Program-made: the position numbers and the translations under genes
The notes under the pieces: generated by a model
Database searches by the model: none
What the model was told of the DNA's origin: nothing
What the model saw: the letters and a program-made list of their open reading frames with translations, nothing else
Shown: piece by piece, positions 1 through 8,900 of the stretch
How positions within the stretch are numbered: the first letter of the stretch is position 1
How the letters are laid out: each line of letters opens with the position of its first letter
Origin: Roseinatronobacter domitianus
Lineage (GTDB): Bacteria > Pseudomonadota > Alphaproteobacteria > Rhodobacterales > Rhodobacteraceae
DNA length: 56,548 nt
NCBI RefSeq assembly: GCF_023336755.1
Contig: NZ_JALZWP010000018.1
Span: forward strand, 1-56,548
Reading direction: 5' to 3'

Positions 1-24
1 GGAGAGTAGCTCACCGCCAAACCT
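1..24 (+). rRNA. rrf: 5S rRNA, 3' end (partial)
   Basis: The first two dozen bases (GGAGAGTAG then CTCACCGCC and AAACCT) match the conserved 3' end of alphaproteobacterial 5S rRNA, which ends in a GGGAGAGTAGGTC-ACCGCC-type sequence. A tRNA-fMet follows 26 bases later, which is the usual distal arrangement of Rhodobacteraceae rRNA operons (16S-Ile-Ala-23S-5S-fMet). Only the tail is in the window and the exact 3' end is estimated. Judged from memory of the consensus. Confidence 0.72.
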
Positions 25-50
25 GATAATCAACCAGTCCATAATACCAA

Positions 51-127
<77 letters not shown>

Positions 128-228
128 AATATCTCAAATAAAACAAATGCTTAGCCTGAGGTATATTTATACCACAGTCCATTATGCGTTTTACATCAAC
201 GCCACATCAACACCAGAACAGAAAAACA

Positions 229-288
229 GCATTCGCCTGCACTGGCGTGCATTCGCCCGCATTCGGCGGCATTCGCGGGCATCACGCC
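229..288 (+). repeat. six tandem 10-bp units upstream of parDE
   Basis: Six consecutive 10-mers all begin with GCA: GCATTCGCCT, GCACTGGCGT, GCATTCGCCC, GCATTCGGCG, GCATTCGCGG, GCATCACGCC. Four carry GCATTCG. The period is one helical turn, so every unit faces the same side of the DNA. The array ends 5 bp before a candidate -35 box of the parDE promoter. Ribbon-helix-helix antitoxins such as ParD typically bind closely spaced direct repeats, so an operator array is the likeliest reading. That role is inferred. Confidence 0.75.
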
Positions 289-292
289 CGGC

Positions 293-321
293 TTGTCACA
301 GCACCGCGTGTTGTGTAGATT
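293..321 (+). promoter_or_regulatory. candidate parDE promoter
   Basis: TTGTCA (293-298) and TAGATT (316-321) are separated by 17 bp, a reasonable sigma-70 match. They sit just downstream of the 10-bp repeat array and 25 bp before the parD start codon. This is a sequence match only. Confidence 0.45.
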
Positions 322-346
322 ACCAAGTCATACTTGGAGTCTGCCC

Positions 347-616
347 ATGACAGTCAAAACCACGCTCAGTTTCACCGATCGCCATCATCGTTTTCTGACC
401 GACAAGGTCGGCGAGGGCGTCTTCGCCTCGCAGAGCGCGGCTGTGGCTGCGGCGCTTGAGCAGATGATCCGCGATGAAGAAGAGCGCGCGATCGCGCTTG
501 ATGCGATGGCCGAAGAAATCCGCGCACGCATGCGAACTCCACCAGCGGAATATGTTGATCCTGAGGGCGCCTTCGCGGCGGTCCGCGCCCGTATCGGCGT
601 CGCGCGGCAGGGATGA
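347..616 (+). CDS. parD: ParD-like antitoxin (ribbon-helix-helix)
   Basis: An 89-residue protein starting MTVKTTLSF, typical of type II antitoxins of the ParD/CopG ribbon-helix-helix class. The N-terminal part would form the DNA-binding fold and the charged C-terminal half (EEERAIALDAMAEEIRARM) would wrap the toxin. I chose ATG 347, preceded by GGAG about seven bases upstream, over an upstream in-frame extension starting at 293 that would begin inside the promoter. The stop overlaps the toxin start (ATGA at 613-616), so translation is probably coupled. The 10-bp repeat array upstream suggests autoregulation. First gene of the island after tRNA-fMet. Confidence 0.85.
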   Translation: MTVKTTLSFTDRHHRFLTDKVGEGVFASQSAAVAAALEQMIRDEEERAIALDAMAEEIRARMRTPPAEYVDPEGAFAAVRARIGVARQG

Positions 617-930
617 CGTATCGCATCCGGTTTCACCCGGCTGTGGCGGATGACTTGGCATCGATCGCGGAGCTGATCGCCAATTACGCCGGGCCAGAGG
701 CAGCCCAGCGGCGGCTGTCCGAGATTGAGGCCGTAATTTCCAGTCTGGCTGACACCCCCCTGAAAGGGAGCGTGCGGTCGGAAATCGCTCCGGGTCTTCG
801 CGCTATTCCGGCAGGACGCAAAGCCGTCATTGCTTTTACTGTCAACGAGGCCGAGCGCGCGGTTCTGGTGCATGTCATCAGCTATGCGGGATCAGATTGG
901 ATCGCGCGCAGCACTGCGCGAGGGCGTTAG
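613..930 (+). CDS. parE: ParE-like toxin (RelE/ParE superfamily)
   Basis: A 105-residue protein with the ParE layout: N-terminal YRIRFHPAVADDLASIAELI, two helices, then the beta strands LRAIPAGRKAVIAFTV and VLVHVISYAG. ParE toxins of this family poison DNA gyrase; RelE relatives cleave mRNA on the ribosome, and the sequence alone does not settle the target. It overlaps parD by four bases, the classic antitoxin-first order. It probably stabilises the island against loss. Confidence 0.87.
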   Translation: MTYRIRFHPAVADDLASIAELIANYAGPEAAQRRLSEIEAVISSLADTPLKGSVRSEIAPGLRAIPAGRKAVIAFTVNEAERAVLVHVISYAGSDWIARSTARGR

Positions 931-933
931 GGG

Positions 934-2175
934 ATGGCAAAGACACCAGCACATAAATGGGCGTTCAAGCCGGGGATGCGTGCGGGCGTCTATAGCTGGA
1001 AGTCATCAGCCAAGGCCATCGATCGATTGAAATCTGCCAGCTCCGAGATCCGGGCTGTTGCGCGGGTCGACCCAGTGACCGCCGCCGAGGGCGTGATCGC
1101 GCTGGCCCAGCGCATCTGGCCTGCTTTCGAGCATATCGACACCTCGTCGGGCGCGCTTGGCAATGCCGTGCGCCGTACGCTAGAGGAGTTGCTGCCAGTA
1201 CTGATAAGCGCACCCTCCGACGAGAAAACTCGCGCGAAGTGGCTTGAGCAGTTGCGCGAAGCGATCGAGGATGACGGCGTGGATTATCTTGCGCCGATCG
1301 CGCATAGCTTTGGACAGATTGCGGCATACCCCGCCCTGATGAACCTGCATGCCGACAGGGATCTCGACATGATCGAGGCCGCGTGGTCCGATCATGAGCG
1401 TTTCATTCATGTCGCAACGGCCTCGCTGACGTTGTCCTGTTTGTTGGAGGCGGGGCGTCATGACGAGTTGCTGGCGCTTCTGGCACGCAAGAAGACGCAC
1501 CTGTGGTTCGACGAGAGGTTTGGCGCCGAGGCGCTGCTGCGCCAGGGGCTTGAAGACGAGGCCCTCGCCTATGCCGAAGGCCTGCTTCAGGGCGACCGTC
1601 GCCCATGGGGTCATGCCGAGATTGCCCAATTCTGCGAACGCATTCTGGTCGGGCAGGGGCGTGATGATGAAGCCTATCGGCGCTTCGGCCTGCCATCGGT
1701 CTCGGGCAACACGTATCTCGCGATGTGGCGCGATCTGGTGAAGCGCTATCCCGATCTCGATGCACGCCAGATCCTCAGGGACCTGATGGAAAGTCATGGA
1801 TCACAGGGCAAGTGGTTTGCCGCAGCCAAGACAGCGAAGTATCTCGACATTGCGCTCGATTGCGCTGCGCAGCCTGATGCAGCACCCGCGACGCTCATTC
1901 GCGCGGCTCGGGATTTTGCGATCAAAGAGCCAGCGTTCGCTGCACAGGTTGGCTTGCATGCAATCTCGCATCTGCTGGCTGGCCGCGGATATGAGCCGAG
2001 CCCCTTCGATATCGATGAGGCCGTCGGGCATGTCATGGCAGCTAGCGCGCGGATAGGGCAGGAGGATCAGGTGCTGCGGGAGCTCAAGAGACTCGCAGCA
2101 AATTCGGCAGTTGATGTAAGGATGTCAGGACGGTTGCAATCCTGCATTGCAGACCTTGAAAAGAGCCTCGGCTAG
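934..2175 (+). CDS. helical-repeat (TPR-like) protein of unknown function
   Basis: A 413-residue protein starting three bases after parE. I do not recognise a catalytic motif. It is rich in amphipathic helix pairs with A/L/E/R composition (for example DELLALLARKKTHLWFDERF and EALLRQGLEDEALAYAEGLL), as in TPR-like solenoids. The start region MAKTPAHKWAFKPGMRAGVY is basic and aromatic. No signal peptide or membrane segment is seen, so it is probably cytoplasmic. It may be a scaffold protein carried with the toxin-antitoxin pair; whether it takes part in defence cannot be told from the sequence. Confidence 0.8.
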   Translation: MAKTPAHKWAFKPGMRAGVYSWKSSAKAIDRLKSASSEIRAVARVDPVTAAEGVIALAQRIWPAFEHIDTSSGALGNAVRRTLEELLPVLISAPSDEKTRAKWLEQLREAIEDDGVDYLAPIAHSFGQIAAYPALMNLHADRDLDMIEAAWSDHERFIHVATASLTLSCLLEAGRHDELLALLARKKTHLWFDERFGAEALLRQGLEDEALAYAEGLLQGDRRPWGHAEIAQFCERILVGQGRDDEAYRRFGLPSVSGNTYLAMWRDLVKRYPDLDARQILRDLMESHGSQGKWFAAAKTAKYLDIALDCAAQPDAAPATLIRAARDFAIKEPAFAAQVGLHAISHLLAGRGYEPSPFDIDEAVGHVMAASARIGQEDQVLRELKRLAANSAVDVRMSGRLQSCIADLEKSLG

Positions 2176-2269
2176 GGGATCGGACACCTGAAATGCGCTG
2201 CGCCTGCATCACCCCGGGTTGCTGTCTTTGCAAGATGACGGAGTCCGCGGCTTCAGCTAAGCTGCCAGT

Positions 2270-3661
2270 ATGAAATTCGCTTTTTACGACTTAGAGACCA
2301 CCGGCATTTCGCCCGCCTTCGATCAACCCCTGCAATTCGCCGCCATTCTGACGGATGGTGAGTTCAGGGAGATCGAGCGGGTCAATCTGCGGTGCCGGAT
2401 CGCCCCGCATATCATCCCGTCTCCTTGGGCGCTGGCAGTAACCGGTGTGCGCCCAGCGCAGTTGACTGATCCCAGCTTGCCAACCCTATTTGAGTTCACA
2501 CAGGAAATCGGCGCGTTGATAGAGCGCTGGTCACCCTCGATCTGGACAGGGTTCAACAGCATTCGTTTCGACGAGGAAATGCTGCGCCAGGCCTTTTATC
2601 AGAACCTGCAGCCCGATGTGTTCGCCACCCAGTTCAATGGAAATTCGCGCTTCGACGTGCTGACAGCGCTATATGCTGTCTGGTATCGCCAGCCTGATCT
2701 GTTCGACTGGCCCGTCGATCCCGATGGCCGGGTGCGCTTCAAGCTGGACCGTATCGCGCCGCTGAATGGCTTCGCCGCGCACAATGCGCATGACGCGCTC
2801 GGCGACGTCGAGGCGACCATCCATGTCGCCCGCCAGATCGCCCAGCGCGCCCCGGCACTCTGGGCGGAGCTGCTTGCCAACCGCGATAAGGCGCATGTCC
2901 ATTCGAGTCTTGCAACCTTCCAGCCGATGGCACTGGTTGAGCGGTTCGGGGGCGGCCTGCCGCGCGCAACCGTCGGCTGTTTCTGTGGAACCTCACCCAG
3001 CAATCCCAATCAGGCGGCGTTCTTCGATCTGGATGCTGCTGACCCGGCCGATCTCCTGGTGGCGGATGCCGCATGCCTTTTCGCAGCTGTCGATGCCACA
3101 CCGAAGGTCATCCGTTCTGTAACGGTCAACAAGTCGCCCGCCTTGCTATTTGTGCCGACGCCCAGCGCCGAGCAGTTGCGCCGCGCCGAGGCAATCGCGA
3201 ACGCGCCCGAGTTCCGGACGCGGGTAGGGCAGGCTCTGGCTGCGCGCTTTCCCGAGGATCCTGCTGCCCCCACCCCTCCGGTCGAAAAGCAGATCTACGG
3301 CGGCTTTTACAGCCATGCTGACAAGGCGTTGTTGGCGGAGTTTCAGCGCGCGGACTGGCGGCGCCGCCAGGAGATCGTCGCCAGCCTGGCCGATCCCCGT
3401 CTGCGCCAGCTTGGCCGACGTCTGGTGGCGTTTCACGCGCCCGAACTGCTCTCTGCCGAGGAGCAGGGGCAGTACCAGGCCTGGCTACGGGAGCGCTGGT
3501 CAGCGCCGGAAGGGCCTGCGACCGAGTGGATGACGGTAGAGAGGAGCCAACGCGCGATCGATGAAATGCGGACAAGCTCACACCTAGACGTCACGCTTAC
3601 TACGGAGATCGCAACCTATCTTCAGCGGTTCGAGGGCTCTGAAGGCGAGGAAAGAGCATGA
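2270..3661 (+). CDS. sbcB: exodeoxyribonuclease I-like DEDDh exonuclease
   Basis: 463 residues. ExoI motif YDLETTG at residues 6-12 (D7, E9), ExoII FNSIRFDEE at 95-103 (D101) and ExoIII HDALGDVEAT at 174-183 (H174, D175, D179) give a complete DEDDh active site. The C-terminal part (LAEFQRADWRRRQEIVASL and AWLRERWSAPEG) resembles the SH3-like/helical extension of exonuclease I. The family degrades single-stranded DNA 3' to 5' and works in recombination and mismatch repair. Length matches family members. Its place between parDE and a BREX operon suggests island cargo, though a housekeeping role is possible. Confidence 0.85.
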   Translation: MKFAFYDLETTGISPAFDQPLQFAAILTDGEFREIERVNLRCRIAPHIIPSPWALAVTGVRPAQLTDPSLPTLFEFTQEIGALIERWSPSIWTGFNSIRFDEEMLRQAFYQNLQPDVFATQFNGNSRFDVLTALYAVWYRQPDLFDWPVDPDGRVRFKLDRIAPLNGFAAHNAHDALGDVEATIHVARQIAQRAPALWAELLANRDKAHVHSSLATFQPMALVERFGGGLPRATVGCFCGTSPSNPNQAAFFDLDAADPADLLVADAACLFAAVDATPKVIRSVTVNKSPALLFVPTPSAEQLRRAEAIANAPEFRTRVGQALAARFPEDPAAPTPPVEKQIYGGFYSHADKALLAEFQRADWRRRQEIVASLADPRLRQLGRRLVAFHAPELLSAEEQGQYQAWLRERWSAPEGPATEWMTVERSQRAIDEMRTSSHLDVTLTTEIATYLQRFEGSEGEERA

Positions 3662-3774
3662 TGTCGAACAGGCCTCCCCGCGTGGCTGGGGGCGCTACAC
3701 GCTGCGCTTATTGCAGCCGACGTAAACTGGACAGGTCACGTCAACTCTACCGATGTGGCGGAAGTCCCGAGTGA
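3658..3774 (+). CDS. possible 38-residue CxxC microprotein
   Basis: An open frame of 38 codons begins with ATG overlapping the exonuclease stop by four bases (ATGA). It encodes a basic peptide with CAYC at residues 16-19 and a further Cys at 33 in YRCGG, a layout reminiscent of half a zinc ribbon. It fills most of the gap between the exonuclease and the BREX regulator. Support is limited to the coupled start and the cysteine pattern; it could be chance. Confidence 0.3.
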   Translation: MMSNRPPRVAGGATRCAYCSRRKLDRSRQLYRCGGSPE

Positions 3775-3837
3775 TTGATTGCCTTTTCCAATATTTCCAG
3801 TATTTTCTCATTTAGGCCGAATTCTCGGAGAACCAAT

Positions 3838-4053
3838 GTGAACGGCGTCAGCGATGTCATGACGGTTAAGGAGGTCGCTTCTTACCTCAAGATTAAGGAG
3901 AAGACCGCCTACAGGCTGGCCGCAGGGGGAAAGATCCCAGGCTTCAAGGTGGGCGGATCATGGCGGTTTCGTCGGGGTGATATTGAACGCTGGATTGAAG
4001 CGCAGAGCGCTGAGAGTTCGGCTGAGGGCAAGGTTAGGACAGAACTTGAGTGA
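3838..4053 (+). CDS. excisionase/MerR-type helix-turn-helix protein heading the BREX operon
   Basis: The core MTVKEVASYLKIKEKTAYRL followed by AAGGKIPGFKVGGSWRFRR and DIERWIEAQ is the HTH_17/excisionase-family DNA-binding fold. I chose GTG 3838 because GGAG lies seven bases upstream (3827-3830); TTG 3775 and ATG 3859 are alternatives. 71 residues. It overlaps brxE by eight bases, so it belongs to the BREX transcript. Many BREX loci are controlled by a WYL-type BrxR repressor; here this small HTH protein holds the regulator's position. Its role as operon regulator is inferred. Confidence 0.8.
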   Translation: MNGVSDVMTVKEVASYLKIKEKTAYRLAAGGKIPGFKVGGSWRFRRGDIERWIEAQSAESSAEGKVRTELE

Positions 4054-4573
4054 ACCAGAGCAGAGCGTTTTGGAGAGCAGTGCGAACCTTGCAGCCATCG
4101 TCAAAGTCAGGCTGGCGGTCGGTTTGCTCGGCGAACAGGACCGCGGTAACTGGTGGCCATCATTATGGTTTACATCAAATGCTGCAGCTTTCGTGACGCC
4201 CATTTATGGCAATCGGGCCTATGTTGCGCGCTATCATGGTCTGGTCGAAGCGGCGCGGCGGGTGCACGATAGCCGTATCGGGGTTGGACAAGCGCTCCAT
4301 CTTTTTCGTCTCCCTGAGAGTATGGAGCGACGACTCCATCATGCGATGATCGCAGATCCTGCTCTGGAAGCAGAGGCCAATGTCATTGATGAAGGCAAGG
4401 CTGAAGCCATTTTAAGTGATACTGAAATGACAGTGGTAGGTAGCGCCGGGCCGATATGTGTTGGGTCCGTGCGTGAGCTTGATAAAAGCGAGTGGATCAA
4501 TTTGGTCGCGGGCCACTATCTAGCGGCGTTCAAGAGCGGGCAGCAGTCGTTTCCGTATTTTTCGGGGGCCTGA
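4046..4573 (+). CDS. brxE: BREX accessory protein BrxE
   Basis: About 175 residues from TTG 4046, which has AGGAC seven bases upstream and overlaps the HTH stop by eight bases. A longer frame opens at 3977 but would overlap the HTH gene deeply. Landmarks are VKVRLAVGLLGEQDRGNWW, the SLWFT...AAFVTPIYG block, and YHGLVEAARRVHDSRIGVGQ followed by ALHLFRLP. This is the pattern I associate with BrxE (conserved VHD..IGVG.xxHLFRLP). BrxE is known from type 6 BREX and its biochemical role is unknown. The stop overlaps the brxA start (TGATG at 4571-4575). Confidence 0.75.
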   Translation: MSEPEQSVLESSANLAAIVKVRLAVGLLGEQDRGNWWPSLWFTSNAAAFVTPIYGNRAYVARYHGLVEAARRVHDSRIGVGQALHLFRLPESMERRLHHAMIADPALEAEANVIDEGKAEAILSDTEMTVVGSAGPICVGSVRELDKSEWINLVAGHYLAAFKSGQQSFPYFSGA

Positions 4574-5352
4574 TGGCGAAGCGGGCGTACACGACGAAAC
4601 TACAGGCCGGGCTCGGTCTTATCCCTGAGACAGAGAAGCTCCTTGAGCTCTGGCAGCCAGGTATGGACAGCCGTGCGCTTCTGGAATGCGCCTTGAGCTC
4701 TGGTGATTTCCCGACAATAACAGCGCGGCGACTGCGCAACATCGTTACTGAAGGCTTCGCGCCGCGCTACCTCGCTGAGGATGCAGCACCCGCCCTGGCG
4801 CTGAAATCTCTGGAGCGGTCGCTCTCGGAGCTCGAGCGCAAGCAACTCTTCTTTCTTTTTACATGCCGCGCAAACCTAATTTTGGCTGATTTTGTTCGTG
4901 ACTATTACTGGCCTCAGTACAGTTCTGGCGCGACATCAATTAGCAAACGTGATGCGCTCTCTTTTGTTGAAGATGCTGTTGCTGAAGGCAAAACTACAAC
5001 GCCCTGGTCAGATTCTACCCGGAATCGAGTGTCTAGCTATCTGCTTGGCGCTTGCTGTGATTTTGGGCTGCTCGGCGCGATGGAGGGTGGTGGACGAAGA
5101 ATTGAAACCTTCAGGCCAACGCGGATCGTCACAACATTTCTGGCACATGAGCTCCACTTTCGTGATCTTGGCGACAGCGCGGTACTTCACCATGAAGACT
5201 GGCGGCTGTTGGGTCTTGGACCTGAGGATGCCCTTGCTGAATTGAAACAAATTGCGCTGCGCGGAGAGGTCATCGTTCAATCAGCCGCTGGGCTCGTTCA
5301 AATATCCTGGAAACACAAAAATATGCAGGAGTTGGCAGATGCCGTCTCTTAA
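4573..5352 (+). CDS. brxA: BREX protein BrxA (DUF1819)
   Basis: 259 residues from ATG 4573, starting MAKRAYTTKLQAGLGLIPET, the usual BrxA opening. A G-rich stretch (4564-4568) just upstream can serve as ribosome-binding site and the start overlaps the brxE stop. The body has the family's helical pattern (TARRLRNIVTEGFAPRYL; RDYYWPQYSSGA; TRNRVSSYLLGACCDFGLL). BrxA is a small DNA-binding component needed for BREX defence. It overlaps brxB by 14 bases. Base composition is visibly more AT-rich than the flanks, consistent with acquisition by transfer. Confidence 0.92.
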   Translation: MAKRAYTTKLQAGLGLIPETEKLLELWQPGMDSRALLECALSSGDFPTITARRLRNIVTEGFAPRYLAEDAAPALALKSLERSLSELERKQLFFLFTCRANLILADFVRDYYWPQYSSGATSISKRDALSFVEDAVAEGKTTTPWSDSTRNRVSSYLLGACCDFGLLGAMEGGGRRIETFRPTRIVTTFLAHELHFRDLGDSAVLHHEDWRLLGLGPEDALAELKQIALRGEVIVQSAAGLVQISWKHKNMQELADAVS

Positions 5353-5914
5353 CACTGACTTCGATGAATTACTGCGACGCATTCAGTCGGGCCGGGAGTT
5401 TTCTCACGCGAGCTTTGAGCCGATCTACTATCTGGTTTTCCACCCCCGCGAGATTTTGGAGGTCAAGCAGCACATGCCGGCATGGCTCGCACGCCTAAAG
5501 AACGCTGGCTGGCACGTTACGACCTTCTCTATTGCACAACATATCGAAGAAATTTTGCACTCATCACCGATGCGGAAAATCTGGCTGGCCGCCGATGCGA
5601 AGGCCCCACTTAATTGGGAAAAGACCAACAAAAGCCTCGCCAACGCACTCACTGGCAGGGATCAGCTGCAGGCGCGTCTGGAAGAAACGATATCGGCTGT
5701 CAAGGATGATCCCAATGCCATCGTGCTCGTGACTGACTTGGAGGCGTTGCACCCCTATTTGCGCATTGGCGCAATCGAAGCTCAGCTTCAGGGGAAATTC
5801 CATGTCCCAACGATTTTTTTCTATCCGGGCGTGAGAACGGGAAAGACTCGTCTTCGCTTTCTGGGATTCTACCCAGAAGATGGAAACTACCGCTCCGTGC
5901 ATGTCGGTGGATAG
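5339..5914 (+). CDS. brxB: BREX protein BrxB (DUF1788)
   Basis: 191 residues from ATG 5339, inside the 3' end of brxA; the longer frame from 5252 lies wholly within brxA and is not needed. Diagnostic features are FEPIYYLVFHPREILEVK near the N-terminus and the C-terminal block IFFYPGVRTGKTRLRFLGFY then NYRSVHVGG, typical of DUF1788/BrxB. BrxB is an essential BREX component whose activity is not established. Twenty bases separate it from brxC. Confidence 0.93.
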   Translation: MPSLNTDFDELLRRIQSGREFSHASFEPIYYLVFHPREILEVKQHMPAWLARLKNAGWHVTTFSIAQHIEEILHSSPMRKIWLAADAKAPLNWEKTNKSLANALTGRDQLQARLEETISAVKDDPNAIVLVTDLEALHPYLRIGAIEAQLQGKFHVPTIFFYPGVRTGKTRLRFLGFYPEDGNYRSVHVGG

Positions 5915-5934
5915 CAGTAGGCAAAGAGAAAGAT

Positions 5935-8900
5935 ATGATCGCGATGACAAAAATACGCTCTTTGTTTGATCCTCAAAAAGGTCTTCAGCGCTCTATTGAG
6001 AAGGTGATTTCTTATCAGGCGTCGCAGGAAGAGCGGCTTAAAGCGGAGATTACTGAATACATCGTCACCGAGAGCATTGATGAGCAGCTGGAGAAGCTCT
6101 TGGACAATATCCAGGCGGCCTTGGAGAGCGGCGGCGGTCACGAGGTCGGCGTTTGGGTTTCGGGTTTCTACGGTTCCGGGAAAAGCTCTTTCACCAAGTA
6201 TCTTGGTCTCGCGCTAGATGACCGCGTTACGGTCGAAGGTCAGCCATTTGTTCGCCACCTCAGCGATCGCCTCCGGAGACCGCAGACGAAAGCCCTCCTT
6301 GATGCTGTTAACAGGCGCCTATCAGCGGCGGTCTTTTTGCTCGACCTCGCGAGCCAGCAAATCGCTGGCGCGACGCTCGCTGAAGTTTCTAGCGTCCTTT
6401 ACTACAAGGTTCTGCAATCGCTTGGCTACTCACGCAATATGAAGGTGGCCGCCCTTGAGCGTAAGTTGAAGAAAGATGGCCGCTATCAGGAGTTCACCAC
6501 ACTGTTCAAGGATGAGACTGGGGAAAACTGGGAAGACTACCAAAACGACGAATTGGTGGTCGATAGTCTGCTTCCGAACCTCGCACATCGTATGTACCCA
6601 GCCTTGTTTAAGAGCGATCAAGCGTTCTCAGCGGCTAGCAGCGAAACCATCTACTTGATGGACGATCGTGTCCGAGAAATGATCGATGTCATTCGCGACG
6701 AAACCGGGAAAGAGAATATTGTTTTTGTCATTGATGAGATCGGCCAATACGTCGGCAGTCAGCAGTCGAAGATTCTTGACCTGCAAGGCCTCGCTGAGAA
6801 CATAAAGAATATTGGCCAGGGAAAGGTATGGATACTAGGGACTGCGCAGCAAACGCTTACCGAAGATGATCCACACACGGCCATAAACTCGCCAGAACTC
6901 TTCAAGCTCAAGGATCGCTTCCCGATCTCCGTTGAACTTGAATCCAGCGATATAAAAGAAATCTGCTTCCGTAGATTGCTTGGTAAATCCGCTGAAGGTG
7001 AAGCCCAACTAGCGAAATTGTTCGATGCGCATGGCCAGGGGCTACGCACGAATACCAAGCTCGCTGGAGCAAAATACTATGATGAGGGTTTCGACAAGAC
7101 TAGTTTCGTTAACTTGTACCCGTTCCTGCCAGCTCACTTCGAAATTCTGCTGCGTCTACTGGGCGCGCTGGCGAAATCAACGGGTGGAGTTGGGTTGCGG
7201 TCTGCGATCAAGGTGCTCCAGGATGTCTTGGTGGAGGGCGCGGGAAATCAGCCGCCTGTCGCGGATCGGGAGCTTGGGTGGCTCGCGACGACAGTCACCC
7301 TTTATGACTCGCTGAATAAAGACATCCGTCGGGCCTTCCCCTCGCTGCATGGAGCAGTAGAAAAGGTCGCGTTCCAGTTCTCGGACGACGAACACACGCA
7401 AAATGTCGCTAAGACCATCGCCATTTTGCAGATCCTTGCCAATATGCCCGTCACGATCGAGAATGTGGCAGCGCTGATGCACCCGTCCATCACCTCCGCC
7501 TCCACCAAAGAGGCGGTAAAGGCTGCGATCGAGAAGATGCAGAGCAACGCCTTCGTTCCCCTCGGGGAAAAGGATGGCAGTCTCCGATTCTTCAGTGAAA
7601 AGCTCAACGACGTCGAACTAGAGCGCGCGCAGTTGCCTCTTCGCGGTACGGAGGTCCAACGGATCTTCAGCGGCGCTCTCCGCGATACCTTGACGCCGCT
7701 TCCCTCTGCGCGCTTGCACGGCAGTCGCGCTGTGACATCTGGGGTGAAGACGATCGCTGGCGGACGCAGTGTTGCCTTGGCCGGTGAGCGAGAGACTATC
7801 CAAACTGCGTTGGTTTTGGCGGATGCCAGCGAGTATGAAATTGAACGAACGCGGCTGGTGGATGAATCGCGGCAGCGAAGCGCTGAGAACACGATCTTTC
7901 TGCTCGGTCGGGCGCCCCAGGAAGCCATGAATCACGCTGGGGAGATATATCGGTGCAACCGGATTGTCGAAATCTATCGGAATGATCCCGATCAAGAGGT
8001 CAAAGAATACTGCTCGAGCCAGACTGACAGAGCCGCTCGACTCTCTAACGAGCTCGTGCAGCTGGTAACGCGCGATCTTGCTCGAGGATCTTTCGTGTTT
8101 CGCGGCGCTATGACGGCAGTCGAGAGTCTGGATCAGAATCTTCTAGCTGCTTGTAAGAGGTTTCTCGGCGACGTCGCGCAGCAAGTCTATGCCCGCTACA
8201 CGGAAGCCCCGGAGCGGGTGGATACGGTACTTCCTGAGCGTTTTTTGCGTGCTGCTGACGCCAATCTGCGTGCAGTTACGTCGCAGATCGATCCGATGGG
8301 CCTTGTTCAGATCTCTGGTGGCACACCCACGATCCAGACCGACCACAAAGCACTTGTGAGCATACGTGACTACATAGAGCGAAATGGCCTCGTTGAGGGG
8401 AAACGTTTGCTCGATACCTTCGCCGATGCACCTTTCGGCTGGTCGCCAGACACGACGCGGTATCTACTTGGTGCGCTCTTGGTCGCGGGTGAAATCAAGC
8501 TGAAAGTCGGCGGCCGCGAAGTCACCGTTAACGGTCAGCAGGCCATCGAAGCCCTCAAGACCAACAACAGCTTTAAGCCTGTCGGTATATCACTGCGCCA
8601 GGATCGGCCGTCCATGGATGTACTGGCACGGGCGGCGGAGCGATTGACCGATCTCGCGGGGGACCAAATCGTCCCACTTGAAGAAAATATCAGTAAGGCA
8701 GCCCAGAGATTGCTGCCTGACCTGCAGCACCGCTATGCTTCTCTTCGTGAAAAGCTCACAACGCTAGGCCTGCATGGCGCTGATACTATGGAGTCCTTGA
8801 ACCGTCAGGTCGCCGAGCTTCTACTTACTGATTGCTCTGACGCACCACAGGTGTTTGGGGCCGAAAGCTCCACTCTGTTCGATGAACTAAAATGGGCTCA

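Noticed and set aside
229-288. CRISPR array
   Set aside because: The repeats are contiguous 10-mers with no spacers and no cas genes are nearby.
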